A stretch of DNA of 64,000 bases from PALSA-505 sp036502085 (lineage in GTDB: Bacteria > Actinomycetota > Actinomycetes > Streptosporangiales > Streptosporangiaceae): the NCBI GenBank assembly GCA_036502085.1, contig DASXZD010000089.1:1-64000 (forward strand). The letters run 5' to 3'. Under the pieces are notes generated by a model that was not told the origin of the DNA, did no database searches, and saw only the letters and a list, made by a program, of their open reading frames with translations. Position numbers and translations under genes: made by a program. Each line of letters starts with the position of its first letter. Positions within the stretch are counted from its first letter, which is position 1. Shown piece by piece: positions 15,013-23,716 of this stretch.

Positions 15013-16662
15013 ATGACCAAGCACACAGCGGGGGTCTCCCCCAGCGGCGAGCGCGCCGCCGACATGCCGTGGGCCGGCTGGAGTGAGCCGCTGGCCCTGC
15101 CCGACGGCGCGCGGGCTCTGCTGCAGGCGTTCCTCGGCACCGACCTCACCCCGTCCGCGGCGACGGCCGAAGCCGACGTGGCCCTGCCCACGTCCCGGCT
15201 GCCCGCGGCGGCCGCGGCGGCGTTCGCCGGCGCGATCGGGCCCGGGCACGTGAACAGCGGGCGGCCGTCCCGGCTGGGGCACACCGGCGGCAAGAGCACC
15301 CCGGACCTGCTGCGGCGGCGGCGCGGTGACGCGGCCGCCGCCCCGGATGCCGTGCTGACGCCTGGGTCGCACGACGAGGTTCTCGCCGTGCTCGACGCCG
15401 CGAGCATGCACCACGTCGCGGTCGTCCCGTTCGGCGGCGGCACCAGCGTGACCGGCGGGGTCGAGGCGCTGCGCGGCCAATTCGGCGCGGTCATCGCCCT
15501 GGACCTGCGCAGGCTGAACCGGCTGGTCAACCTCGACGCCGAGTCGCTGACCGCGACGCTGCAGGCCGGGCTGCGCGGGCCGCAGGCCGAGGCGCTGCTC
15601 GCCGCGCACGGCCTGACGCTGGGTCATCTGCCGCAGAGCTTCGAGCACGCGACGATCGGCGGCTTCGCCGCGACGCGTTCGGCCGGGCAGGCCTCGGCAG
15701 GCTACGGCCGGTTCGACGACATGGTGCTCGCGATCAGGGCGGCGACGCCGCGCGGCACGGTCGACGCCGGCGGGCGCGCGCCCGCCTCGGCAGCCGGCCC
15801 GGACCTGCGGCAACTGCTGCTCGGCTCGGAGGGCACGTTCGGGGTGATCACCGAGGTAACCGTCCGGGTACGGCGGCAGCCTGCCGCCGTACTGGACGAG
15901 GCATGGTCGTTCCCTGACTTCGGCTCGGGCATGACCGCGCTGCGTACCCTGACCCAAACAGGAGAGGGCACGCCGGACATCGTTCGGCTAAATGATCCAA
16001 CCGATACGGCGATCGTCACCCTCGGGCAGAACCGGGCGCGGACCGGGGCGCCCGAAATAACGGGCTGCCTGGCGATCACGAGTTACGAGGGAACGGCGGC
16101 CGGCACCGCGGCGCGGCGGGCGGCCGCGGCGGCCGTATTCGGGCAGCATGGCGGGTATTCGCTCGGCCCGGAGCCGGTCGCGACCTGGCGGGCGGGCAGG
16201 TTCAGCGCGCCGCGGCTGCGCGACACGCTGCTGGACGTCGGCGTGTTCGTGGAGACGCTGGAGACCGCGGCCAGCTGGGCCGCGCTGCCCGCCTTGCACG
16301 CCGCGGTGCCGGCCGCGCTGACCGCCTCCCTGACGGCGGCCGGCACTCCTCCGGTGGTGTCCTGCCACATCTCGCACGTCTATCCGTCCGGCGCCTCGCT
16401 CTACTACACCGTCATCGCCGGGCAGGCGGCCGACCCCCTCGCGGCCTGGGCCGCGGCCAAGGCGGCGGCCGCCGATGCGATCATGGAGCAAGGCGGTACG
16501 ATCACGCACCACCATGCCGTCGGCACCGACCACCGCGCCTGGATGCACGCCGAGATCGGCGACCTCGGCGTGGCGGTCCTGCGGGCGGTGAAGGCGGCGC
16601 TTGACCCCGTGGGCGTGCTCAATCCGGGCAAGCTCATCCCGCCGCAGTCGGAGGCCCCATGA
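15013..16662 (+). CDS. FAD-binding oxidase, alkyldihydroxyacetonephosphate-synthase-like
   Basis: 549 residues. The PCMH-type FAD domain includes VVPFGGGTSVTGGVEAL near residue 138, FEHATIGGFAATRSAGQASA and LLGSEGTFGVITEVTVRV. The C-terminal cap contains the His-rich GGTITHHHAVGTDHRAWM and ends VLNPGKLIP. Similarity over this architecture is to alkyl-DHAP synthases and D-lactate/glycolate-type oxidases; the HHHAVG segment favours the former. In eukaryotes the reaction replaces an acyl with an alkyl chain on DHAP. ATGA-coupled to a lipid kinase and near GlpD, it may take part in ether-glycerolipid synthesis; that is an inference. Confidence 0.8.
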   Translation: MTKHTAGVSPSGERAADMPWAGWSEPLALPDGARALLQAFLGTDLTPSAATAEADVALPTSRLPAAAAAAFAGAIGPGHVNSGRPSRLGHTGGKSTPDLLRRRRGDAAAAPDAVLTPGSHDEVLAVLDAASMHHVAVVPFGGGTSVTGGVEALRGQFGAVIALDLRRLNRLVNLDAESLTATLQAGLRGPQAEALLAAHGLTLGHLPQSFEHATIGGFAATRSAGQASAGYGRFDDMVLAIRAATPRGTVDAGGRAPASAAGPDLRQLLLGSEGTFGVITEVTVRVRRQPAAVLDEAWSFPDFGSGMTALRTLTQTGEGTPDIVRLNDPTDTAIVTLGQNRARTGAPEITGCLAITSYEGTAAGTAARRAAAAAVFGQHGGYSLGPEPVATWRAGRFSAPRLRDTLLDVGVFVETLETAASWAALPALHAAVPAALTASLTAAGTPPVVSCHISHVYPSGASLYYTVIAGQAADPLAAWAAAKAAAADAIMEQGGTITHHHAVGTDHRAWMHAEIGDLGVAVLRAVKAALDPVGVLNPGKLIPPQSEAP

Positions 16663-17648
16663 CGCTCGCGTGCTGCCTGGTGGTGAATCCGGCCGCCGGC
16701 GGAGGCCGGGCGACGCGGCTGCTGCCTTCGGTCACGGGCGTGCTCGACGACGCGGGCGTCAAACACCAGGTGTGCGCCTCGGCCAGCCTGGAGCACGCGA
16801 AGGAACTGGCGGTCGCCGCCGCGGGGCGCGGCGAGGTGGCTGTCGCGGTCGGCGGTGACGGCATGGTGGGCGCGCTCGCCGGGGCCGTGGCCGGGGCGGA
16901 TGGGGTGTTCGGCATCATCCCGGCGGGGCGGGGCAACGATTTCGCCCGGACGCTGGGCATACCGTTCGGGCTGGCCGACGCGGCCCGGCTGCTGGCCGGC
17001 GGGCGGGAGCGGCGGGTAGACCTGATCGGGGTCGGCCGGGTTGGAGCGGGCGGGGCGGCTTCCGCGGCGGACGAGGTTGTCGTGGCGGGCAGCGTGTACC
17101 TGGGCATTCCGGCGGTCGCGGCGGAGCTGGCCAGCCGGTCGCGGGTGCCGGGCGGGCTGGCGTATCCGGTGGGGGCGCTGCGGGCGGTGTTCGGCTGGCG
17201 GGCGGCCACGTTCCGGCTGGAGCTGGAGGGCGGGCCCGGCCGGGCGAACGGGTCAGGCGGCTCTGGCCCAGAGGAGACCGGCGCGGGCGGCGGGGCGAGC
17301 GTGCTGAAGTTCTCCGGCAGCGCGGTCGTGGTGGCCAACTCGCGGTACTTCGGCGCGGGCATGATGGTCGCGCCGCAGGCCGACGCGAGCGACGGGCTGC
17401 TCGACCTGGTGTTCTTCCGCGACGGGCCGAAGAACGCGATGATCCGCGGGCTGGTCAAGATCAAGCACGGCACGCACGTGTCGATGGCTCAGGTCGGAAC
17501 CGGCCGCGCCGCCGCGGTCACGGTGATGACCGGCAGCGCCATGCCCGGCGGCGCCGACGGCGAGACGCTGGCCTGCGCCCGGCCGCTGGACGCAGGTGCG
17601 TCGCTGCGCATCCGGGTGCTGCCGGGCGCGCTCCGCATAATCAGCTGA
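16659..17648 (+). CDS. Diacylglycerol-kinase-family lipid kinase
   Basis: 329 residues. N-terminal CCLVVNPAAGGGRATRLLPS and the nucleotide-binding VAVGGDGMVGALAGAV (GGDG near 65-68) followed by GIIPAGRGNDFARTLG define the DAGK/sphingosine-kinase catalytic domain. It should phosphorylate diacylglycerol or a related lipid with ATP. A Gly/Ala-rich loop (about 190-210) is lengthened. It overlaps the preceding oxidase gene by ATGA, so expression is coupled. Together with GlpD it suggests a glycerolipid-remodelling module under TetR control. Confidence 0.88.
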   Translation: MTLACCLVVNPAAGGGRATRLLPSVTGVLDDAGVKHQVCASASLEHAKELAVAAAGRGEVAVAVGGDGMVGALAGAVAGADGVFGIIPAGRGNDFARTLGIPFGLADAARLLAGGRERRVDLIGVGRVGAGGAASAADEVVVAGSVYLGIPAVAAELASRSRVPGGLAYPVGALRAVFGWRAATFRLELEGGPGRANGSGGSGPEETGAGGGASVLKFSGSAVVVANSRYFGAGMMVAPQADASDGLLDLVFFRDGPKNAMIRGLVKIKHGTHVSMAQVGTGRAAAVTVMTGSAMPGGADGETLACARPLDAGASLRIRVLPGALRIIS

Positions 17649-17749
17649 GCGGGCCTGCCGCTACTCGTGCCCGGTTAGCGGAGCGGCCGCGCTGCCGCCA
17701 GCCGGCGGGCGAGGGCCAGCGTTCTTCCTGCGCAACGAGGCCGACTAAT

Positions 17750-18643
17750 TTAGCCGGAACGGCCGGGCTGCCAGCGCCAGTCACTGCGGTCGCCTTCCTC
17801 GGCGACCACTCGGTTGCGGATCGTCCCGATTCCCTCGATGGTGACCTCGATGACGTCGCCGGGCGTCAGCCATACCGGGGGCTGGCGGGCGAACCCCACT
17901 CCCCCGGGAGTGCCGGTGGCGATCACGTCGCCTGGGTGCAGGGTGGTGAACGAGGAGAAGTACTCGACCGCGCTGGGCACGTCGACGATCATCTGCGAGG
18001 TGCGGGCCGACTGCATGACCTGGCCGTTCAGCGTCGTCACCAAGCCAACGTCCGAGATGTCGACCTCATCCGGCGTCACCACCTCGGGGCCGATCGGCAT
18101 GCTCGCGTCGAAGTTCTTGCCGGGGGTCCACTGCGTCGCCGCCCGCTGCCAGTCGCGCGCCGACGCGTCGTTCAGCACGACGAAGCCGACCACGGCATCC
18201 AGCGCCTTGTCAGCAGGAATGTACCGCCCGCCCGCACCGATCACGATGCCCAGCTCGCCTTCGTAGTCAAAGCGCGACGTGAGCGCGGGCTTGACCAGGT
18301 CAGCGTAGGGCGCGAGCACGCTCTCCCGGCCGCGGACGAAGGACTCCGGCCAGGACGGCACCTCGCGGCCGCCCTCGATGGCGTGCTCGCTGTAGTTCAC
18401 CCCGAGGCAGAGGATGCGCCCCGGCGCGGGCACCGCGGGGCCGAAGTCATCCGGCGCGACCTCCCGGCCGTCCCGGCCCAGCAGCCCGCGGGCCGCCTCC
18501 AGCGCAGGCGCGCCAGCCTCAAGGAAGGAACCTAGTGAGGCGAGCTGCGAATCCCCGGCCGCCTCGCCGACGTCGACGTAGCCGGACCGGCCGCGCACGT
18601 GCAGCCGCGGCCCGGCCGCGGTGATGATCGTCGCCAGCCGCAT
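17750..18643 (-). CDS. Fumarylacetoacetate hydrolase family protein
   Basis: 297 residues. ILCLGVNYSEHAIEGGREVP, SRFDYEGELGIVIG (metal-binding glutamates), VVGFVVLNDASARDWQ and GDVIATGTPGGVGF are the conserved blocks of the FAH fold. Members hydrolyse or decarboxylate 2,4-dioxoacids or act as 2-hydroxyhepta-2,4-diene-dioate isomerases in aromatic degradation. The start codon directly abuts the stop of the upstream esterase gene (18643/18644), so they form an operon. The exact substrate is not evident. Confidence 0.88.
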   Translation of the reverse strand: MRLATIITAAGPRLHVRGRSGYVDVGEAAGDSQLASLGSFLEAGAPALEAARGLLGRDGREVAPDDFGPAVPAPGRILCLGVNYSEHAIEGGREVPSWPESFVRGRESVLAPYADLVKPALTSRFDYEGELGIVIGAGGRYIPADKALDAVVGFVVLNDASARDWQRAATQWTPGKNFDASMPIGPEVVTPDEVDISDVGLVTTLNGQVMQSARTSQMIVDVPSAVEYFSSFTTLHPGDVIATGTPGGVGFARQPPVWLTPGDVIEVTIEGIGTIRNRVVAEEGDRSDWRWQPGRSG

Positions 18644-19672
18644 TCAGGCCGCCATCCGCTGGCAGAGCCAGGCCAGGGACATCGGGTAGCGGTAGTCGAT
18701 GGCCATGTGCGTGGCGTCGAACAGCTCGAAGCGGATCACGTCCTCGGCTATCCCGGCCTCCAGCAGCGCCGCGCGGAACGCCGTCGCGCCCAGGTCGAGG
18801 AACCACTCGTCCCGCACGCCGGCGTCGATCCACATCGAGTGAACGGTCTTCAGCGCGTCGGCGTACTTGGGCACCATCCGGACCGGGTCCCAGTCCAGCC
18901 AGCGCTGCCACGCCTGCGGCCGCAACGCCCCGGACTGCGGGTCCATCGGCAGTTCCACGGTGCCGTCCTCGTTCGCGGAGAAGCAGGCGGCCACGCCGAG
19001 CAGCATCACCAGCGTCATGTCCTCCTCCTTGGTGAAGGAGACCCGCGAGTTGAAGTCGTCCCACCACTTCCAGATGTCGCCGCCGTAGCCGCGCAGGAAG
19101 CGGACGCCCTTGGCCATGTCCGGTATGTAGCTGGTCTCGTACTGCGAGTCGCCCGCGTGGGTGGCGAGCGCACCGAACAGGTCGGGCCGCAGCATCGGCG
19201 TGATCATGGCACCGAACCCGCCGCTCGACTTGCCCATGATGGCGCGGTGCGCCGCGTCGGGCATCGTGCGGTACCGCGCGTCGACCCAGGGCACTATCTC
19301 GTCGCAGAGGTAGGAGTGGTACTTGCCGGTGCCGGGCGAATCGACGAACTGGCTGCCACCGAACTTGGTCCACGCGTCCACGTAGACGAGGATGGCCGAC
19401 GGCGCCTCGCCGCTGGCGAACACGGCGTCGGCGGCCTCGGGGAACGGCTGCCGGTACGCGTTGCGGTTGCGCCACATGGTTACCTGGCCGGTGTAGCCCT
19501 GGATCACGTAGACGGAGGGGTAGCGCCGCTCGGACTCGTCGTCGTATCCGGGCGGCAGGTAGACCAGGACCGGCCGCTCGTGCGGATCGCCGAGGGGGTT
19601 GCCCCGCAGCAGTTCGCTGGTGATGACGTGCTCGTCGATCCGTCCGGCGAGCTCGGCGGACCAGGGCAGCAT
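18644..19672 (-). CDS. Alpha/beta hydrolase, esterase (EstD/antigen-85-like) family
   Basis: 342 residues from ATG 19672, selected for the adjacent GGAGG. The nucleophile elbow is IMGKSSGGFGAMI near residue 150. PVLVYLPPGYDDESERRYPS and VYVIQGYTGQ are the N-terminal strand features of the esterase family PF00756, and RFELFDATHMAIDYRYP supplies the catalytic His region. No signal peptide, so it should be cytoplasmic. It is the first gene of a two-gene operon with an FAH-family enzyme: hydrolysis of an ester or C-C bond followed by FAH chemistry is a plausible sequence. Confidence 0.82.
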   Translation of the reverse strand: MLPWSAELAGRIDEHVITSELLRGNPLGDPHERPVLVYLPPGYDDESERRYPSVYVIQGYTGQVTMWRNRNAYRQPFPEAADAVFASGEAPSAILVYVDAWTKFGGSQFVDSPGTGKYHSYLCDEIVPWVDARYRTMPDAAHRAIMGKSSGGFGAMITPMLRPDLFGALATHAGDSQYETSYIPDMAKGVRFLRGYGGDIWKWWDDFNSRVSFTKEEDMTLVMLLGVAACFSANEDGTVELPMDPQSGALRPQAWQRWLDWDPVRMVPKYADALKTVHSMWIDAGVRDEWFLDLGATAFRAALLEAGIAEDVIRFELFDATHMAIDYRYPMSLAWLCQRMAA

Positions 19673-19818
19673 GATGCCTCCATCGGGTTCGGCTGATCGG
19701 GTGGGCTCAGTCTGGCAGCCTGCCGCTTCGCTCTCCATTTTTATTCCGTACGTAGCGCTTCAAACTACCGTGTAGCGCCCGCCTTCCGCGTTTCCGTCAT
19801 TTTCCGGACGCTCGCCGG
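19673..19818. promoter_or_regulatory. AT-rich promoter region of the esterase-FAH operon
   Basis: 146 bp between the serpin stop and the esterase start. A locally AT-rich stretch (TCCATTTTTATTCCGTACG near 19733-19751) and the repeated GTAGCGC (19751-19757 and 19772-19778, 14 bp apart centre to centre about two helical turns) stand out. The repeats may be binding sites. No gene is seen. Confidence 0.35.
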
Positions 19819-21171
19819 TCACGGCGCGGCCGGATTGGCCACCCGGGCGAGGAACAGCGGCTCCCCGGTCGCGGTGTCGGTCACGAGCATGAGGTACGGC
19901 CGGTTGAACACGATCTGGTGCCGGGGCGCTGTCAGCCCCAGCGAAGGCATGATGCCGACCGCGGTGGCGCCCGTGCCGACCGTTCCCTTCTCCCCTACGG
20001 CCAGCGTGGCCGCGTGCTCGACGAGCGAGATGCTGCCCGCCTGCGGCGAGAGCCCGGTGAAGTCGGCACCGCCCGTGAACGCGATACCCATGCCGAGGCT
20101 GGCGAGCAGCCCGTTCAGCGCCTGGTGCGAGCTGAGGTTCACCTTCGGCAGCGCGATCCCGGTCAGGGGGGCCTGGATGCCGGGCGGATTCGCGCCCTGG
20201 CTTGCCCCGTGGGCGGGACCCGGGTCGTGGTCGGCCAGGTTGCTGGCGACTTCACTGAGCGTGGCGGCCGACGGGACCTGGCAGTGTTCGACGATCTTGG
20301 CGACCCCGCGGCTGGCCGGGGCCGGCGGCAGCAGCGCGGTCATCGCCAGCTTGCCGCCGCGGTACGGCAGCCAGACCGCGGTCCAGCCGCCGGCCGTCGC
20401 GTAGGCGTACTCGCCGCCGTGCATAAACTCCGGCCTGGCCAGGCCGCCGGAAGCGGTGGCGAACGTCCCCGGCTCGGTCAGGTCGCGCTCGAACGGCGCG
20501 GCCCAGTCCGCGTCCAGGTACAGCGCGTCGGTGAGCACCCAGGCGTCCTTGCTCACCGACCCCGGCGCGAGCAGACGGGGGATGTGGCCGCGGGTGTCGC
20601 GGGCGATCGACGCGTTGATGAGCTGGCGGGCCCGCTCCGGATCCGACAGCAGCGGCACCCGCCACAGGCCGGCGCCGTAGCCGGTCGCCGTCGCGTTCAG
20701 GTAGCTGCGCAGCGGCGGCAGGGACGGGTCGGCCCAGATCCGGTTGCTGGCGGCGACCGTGACGCCGGGGCGGTCCAGCCCGCCGAGCGCGGCCGACCTG
20801 GCGTGCAGGCCGGCCGCGAGCGGCGCGCCCGCGGTGACCGGCATGTGCAGCACGCCGGCCATGGCGGCGGCGGTGCGGCCGTGCGCCCCGAGGTAGGCCA
20901 GGCCGAGGCCGGTGGCCAGGCTGGCCGGCGAGAACACGATGTTGGACCCGGGCTGGCTGCGGCACCACGAGCTCAGCACGCCGAGGCCGAACGCGGTGTC
21001 CGCCGCGCCGAACGGCCGCGCGCTCACCACCGGCACCTGGCTGACCCGCCCGCGGCTGGCCGGCGGCTGCGCGGCGCTGGCCGCCGTGCACGCGGTGGTC
21101 CCGAGCGCGACCGCCGTCGCCGCGGCCGGCCACCCCCAGACTCGTCTCCTGCCAGTGCTTTGCTGCCTCAT
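19819..21171 (-). CDS. Secreted serpin-family protein (probable lipoprotein)
   Basis: 450 residues from ATG 21171. The leader has a basic start, a hydrophobic core and a lipobox-like TTAC. The body matches serpins: FGLGVLSSWCRSQPGSNIVF, SPASLATGLGLAYLGAHGRT, VLTDALYLDADWAAPFERDL, GIALPKVNLSSHQALNGLLA, then HAATLAVGEKGT leading into the reactive loop and closing with VFNRPYLMLVTDTATGEPLF. The hinge EKGTVGTGAT follows the inhibitory pattern (acidic, basic, Gly, Thr, then small residues). The loop is rich in small and aliphatic residues, suggesting inhibition of elastase- or subtilisin-type serine proteases. An insertion of about 25 residues (GPAHGASQGANPPGIQ) precedes one strand. Confidence 0.85.
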   Translation of the reverse strand: MRQQSTGRRRVWGWPAAATAVALGTTACTAASAAQPPASRGRVSQVPVVSARPFGAADTAFGLGVLSSWCRSQPGSNIVFSPASLATGLGLAYLGAHGRTAAAMAGVLHMPVTAGAPLAAGLHARSAALGGLDRPGVTVAASNRIWADPSLPPLRSYLNATATGYGAGLWRVPLLSDPERARQLINASIARDTRGHIPRLLAPGSVSKDAWVLTDALYLDADWAAPFERDLTEPGTFATASGGLARPEFMHGGEYAYATAGGWTAVWLPYRGGKLAMTALLPPAPASRGVAKIVEHCQVPSAATLSEVASNLADHDPGPAHGASQGANPPGIQAPLTGIALPKVNLSSHQALNGLLASLGMGIAFTGGADFTGLSPQAGSISLVEHAATLAVGEKGTVGTGATAVGIMPSLGLTAPRHQIVFNRPYLMLVTDTATGEPLFLARVANPAAP

Positions 21172-21225
21172 GCTCAATGAGACGTCACGGCCGGGCTGAA
21201 CGGTTGCGTCGGGGCACCGCATTAT

Positions 21226-21267
21226 GGGGAAGGATCCTGGTCGTTATAGCGACCAGGACCCTTCCCC
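21226..21267. repeat. 18-bp inverted repeat between the serpin and E1 genes
   Basis: GGGGAAGGATCCTGGTCG (21226-21243) pairs with 21250-21267 with one mismatch and a 6-nt loop TTATAG. It lies in the spacer of divergent genes. It may be an operator, or a mobile palindrome of the same general kind as the one inside the citrate synthase gene, though the sequences differ. Confidence 0.8.
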
Positions 21268-21273
21268 TTATCC

Positions 21274-21322
21274 GGGGGCGCTGGGGTGGGAGGTGGAGGG
21301 GGTGGAGCGGGTGGGGTTGGGG
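21274..21322 (+). other. G-run-rich leader segment (possible G-quadruplex)
   Basis: The plus strand has at least five runs of three to five G within 49 nt, ending about 7 nt before the GTG at 21329. It could fold as a quadruplex in DNA or mRNA ahead of the E1 gene. If translation starts upstream instead, the stretch would be coding. Confidence 0.4.
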
Positions 21323-21328
21323 AACAGA

Positions 21329-23527
21329 GTGCGGGAGGGGTCGGGGCTGAGCGTGGGGATGTGCCTTGAGCTGTTCGACGCGCAGCTGGGCAGCAGGAAC
21401 CTGGATCTGGCCGCGGGCTGGCTGCGCGAGCGCGGGCACGGTTACTACACGATCGGGTCCTCGGGGCACGAGGGCAACGCCGGGGTCGCCGCGGCGCTTC
21501 AGGTCACCGACCCGGCGCTGCTGCACTACCGGTCGGGCGCCTTCTACCTGACCCGGGCCTGCCAGGCGAGCCGGTCACCGGACGCGATGCGCGACGCCCT
21601 GCGGGACGTGCTGCTCGGCATCGTCGCCGCGGCCGACGAGCCGATCGCGGGCGGGCGGCATAAGGTGTTCGGCAACGACCGGCTCGCGATCATCCCGCAG
21701 ACGTCCACGATCGCGTCGCACCTGCCGCGCGCCGTCGGCCTGGCGTTCGCTCTGGACCGCGCGGCGCGGCTGGCGGCCGGACCGGGCGCGCCCGCGGCCG
21801 GGGACTGGCGCGGCTGGCCGCGGCCCGACTGGCCGGATGACGCGATCGTGGTGTGCTCGTTCGGCGACGCGTCGGTCAATCACTCGACCGCGGCGGGCGC
21901 GCTCAACATCGCCGCGTACTGCACCTACCAGGCGCTGCCGCTGCCGCTGCTGCTGGTCTGCGAGGACAACGGGCTCGGCATCAGCGTCCGGACGCCGCCG
22001 GGCTGGGTGCAGGCGGCGCAGTCCGGCCGGGCGGGCGTGGCGTACTTCCACGCCGACGGCGCCGACCTGGCCGATGTGTACGACAGCACGCTGCGGGCCG
22101 CCGCGCTGGTGCGGGTGCGCCGGGTGCCCGCGTTCTTGCACCTGTCGGTGACCAGGCTCGGCGGGCACGCCGGCGCCGACGCCGAGTCGGCCTACCGCAA
22201 CGCGGCCGAGATCGCGGCGGCGGCCGCGGATGACCCGCTGCTGGGCACGGCCAGGCTGCTGATCGACGCGGGCACGCTCAGCCGCGACGAGGTGCTGGCC
22301 CGGCACGCGCGGTCGCGGGACGACGTGCTGGCGCTGGCCGCCGAGGTGGCCGGCGCCCGGCGGCTCGGGTCGGCCGCCGAGATCATGGCCCCGCTGGCCA
22401 TCCGCCGCCCCGGCACGGTGGCGGAGCGCGCCGCGGCCTGCGCCGATCCGGCCGCCAGACAGACCGCGTTCGACGGGCGGCTGCCCGAGGACGGCGGCCC
22501 GCTCACGCTGGCCCAGGCGATCAACGCCACGCTGGCCGACGCGCTCGCGGCCAGGCCGGGGATGCTGGTGTTCGGCGAGGACGTGGCCCGCAAGGGCGGC
22601 GTGTACGGGGTGACCAGGGGGCTGCTGCGCCGGTTCGGCGCCAGCCGGGTGTTCGACACGCCGCTGGACGAACAGGCCGTGCTCGGGCTGGCCCTCGGCG
22701 CCGGGCTGGCCGGCCTGCTGCCGGTGCCCGAGGTCCAGTACCTCGCCTACCTGCACAACGCCGCCGACCAGATCCGCGGCGAGGCCGCGACGCTGTCCTT
22801 CTTCTCCCAGGGCAGGTTCCGCAATCCGGTCGTGCTGCGGGTCGCGGGCCTGGCCTACCAGGAAGGGTTCGGCGGCCACTTCCACAACGACAACGCGGTC
22901 GGCGCGCTGCGCGACATCCCCGGCGTCGTCATCGCCGTGCCGGGCCGGCCGGACGATGCCGCGGCGATGCTGCGCACCTGCCTGGCCGCCGCCGAGGCTG
23001 ACGGCAGCGTCTGCGTGTTCCTCGAGCCGATCGCGCTGTACCACGCGCGCGACGCGCTCAGCGACGGCGACGGCTGCTGGCTCGCGTCATACCCGCCGCC
23101 GCGGGACTGGGCGGCCGGGCACGTGCCGCTCGGCCGGGCGCGGGCCTACCCTGCGGCCGGCGGTGCCGCCAACCTCACGATCATCACGTTCGGCAACGGC
23201 GTGCGGCTGAGCCTGCGCGCGGCGGCCAGGCTGCAGGCGGCCGGGATCCGCTGCCGGGTGCTGGACCTGCGCTGGCTCGCGCCGCTGCCGGCCGACGACA
23301 TCCTGCGCGAGGCCGCGCTGACGGGCAGAGTGCTGGTCGCCGACGAGACCCGGCGCACCGGCGGGGTATCGGAGGCGGTGATCACCGCGCTGGCCGACGG
23401 CGGGTTCGACGGCCGGGTGGCCCGGGTGACGAGCCGGGACAGTTTCATCCCGCTCGGCGCCGCCGCCGCGGCCGTCCTGCTGTCCGAGCAAGACATCGAG
23501 GCCGCCGCCCGCGATCTGCTGAGCTAG
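21329..23527 (+). CDS. 2-oxoacid dehydrogenase E1 component, alpha and beta domains fused
   Basis: 732 residues if GTG 21329 is the start; ATG 21359 or starts back to 21224 are alternatives, the latter running through a hairpin and a G-rich leader. The alpha half has GYYTIGSSGHEGNAGVAAAL and the thiamine-pyrophosphate motif GDASVNHSTAAGALNIAAY. The beta half begins near TLAQAINATLADALAARPGM and contains VFGEDVARKGGVYGVTRGLL and EGFGGHFHNDNAVGAL. It would decarboxylate a branched-chain or related 2-oxoacid and pass the acyl group to a lipoyl E2. No E2 or E3 gene lies in the window, so partners must be elsewhere. Confidence 0.87.
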   Translation: MREGSGLSVGMCLELFDAQLGSRNLDLAAGWLRERGHGYYTIGSSGHEGNAGVAAALQVTDPALLHYRSGAFYLTRACQASRSPDAMRDALRDVLLGIVAAADEPIAGGRHKVFGNDRLAIIPQTSTIASHLPRAVGLAFALDRAARLAAGPGAPAAGDWRGWPRPDWPDDAIVVCSFGDASVNHSTAAGALNIAAYCTYQALPLPLLLVCEDNGLGISVRTPPGWVQAAQSGRAGVAYFHADGADLADVYDSTLRAAALVRVRRVPAFLHLSVTRLGGHAGADAESAYRNAAEIAAAAADDPLLGTARLLIDAGTLSRDEVLARHARSRDDVLALAAEVAGARRLGSAAEIMAPLAIRRPGTVAERAAACADPAARQTAFDGRLPEDGGPLTLAQAINATLADALAARPGMLVFGEDVARKGGVYGVTRGLLRRFGASRVFDTPLDEQAVLGLALGAGLAGLLPVPEVQYLAYLHNAADQIRGEAATLSFFSQGRFRNPVVLRVAGLAYQEGFGGHFHNDNAVGALRDIPGVVIAVPGRPDDAAAMLRTCLAAAEADGSVCVFLEPIALYHARDALSDGDGCWLASYPPPRDWAAGHVPLGRARAYPAAGGAANLTIITFGNGVRLSLRAAARLQAAGIRCRVLDLRWLAPLPADDILREAALTGRVLVADETRRTGGVSEAVITALADGGFDGRVARVTSRDSFIPLGAAAAAVLLSEQDIEAAARDLLS

Positions 23528-23576
23528 AGCCACCTTGAGCCACCTTGAGCCACCTAGAGCCACGTAGAGCCACCTT
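23527..23576. repeat. Five tandem 10-bp repeats after the E1 stop codon
   Basis: Units start at 23527, 23537, 23547, 23557 and 23567 with consensus GAGCCACCTT; copies 3 and 4 vary (CCTA, CGTA). The array begins on the last base of the stop codon. Probably slippage-derived. Confidence 0.85.
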
Positions 23577-23580
23577 GACC

Positions 23581-23620
23581 GGAGGCGGGCTGGGGATGGC
23601 GCGGTCCTCAGCCCGCCTCC
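23581..23620 (+). terminator. Hairpin terminator of the E1 gene
   Basis: GGAGGCGGGCTG (23581-23592) pairs perfectly with CAGCCCGCCTCC (23609-23620), leaving a 16-nt loop. It sits 54 bp after the E1 stop. No U-run. Confidence 0.6.
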
Positions 23621-23664
23621 GGCGCCCCGCCCTGGGCCTACCGGCCGGGCGGGCGGGGGGTCGG

Positions 23665-23698
23665 TTCCGGCGTGACCCCGGCGGGGATCACGCCGGAA
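23665..23698 (-). terminator. Palindromic hairpin downstream of a 9-codon ORF
   Basis: TTCCGGCGTGA (23665-23675) pairs perfectly with TCACGCCGGAA (23688-23698), and the loop can pair further (CCCC/GGGG). On the minus strand it follows the stop of the micro-ORF by 18 nt. It could equally be a second terminator for the plus-strand E1 transcript. Confidence 0.5.
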
Positions 23699-23716
23699 GA
23701 CGGTGTGTTTGCCATG

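Noticed and set aside
21224..21328. Extended N-terminus of the fused E1 protein
   Set aside because: The extra 35 residues would be encoded by a hairpin and a G-rich tract and do not resemble E1 N-termini, so a later start is preferred.
23527..23576. CRISPR-like or attachment-site repeat
   Set aside because: Units of 10 bp are contiguous and end-to-end with a stop codon; too short for a CRISPR and no integrase is nearby.
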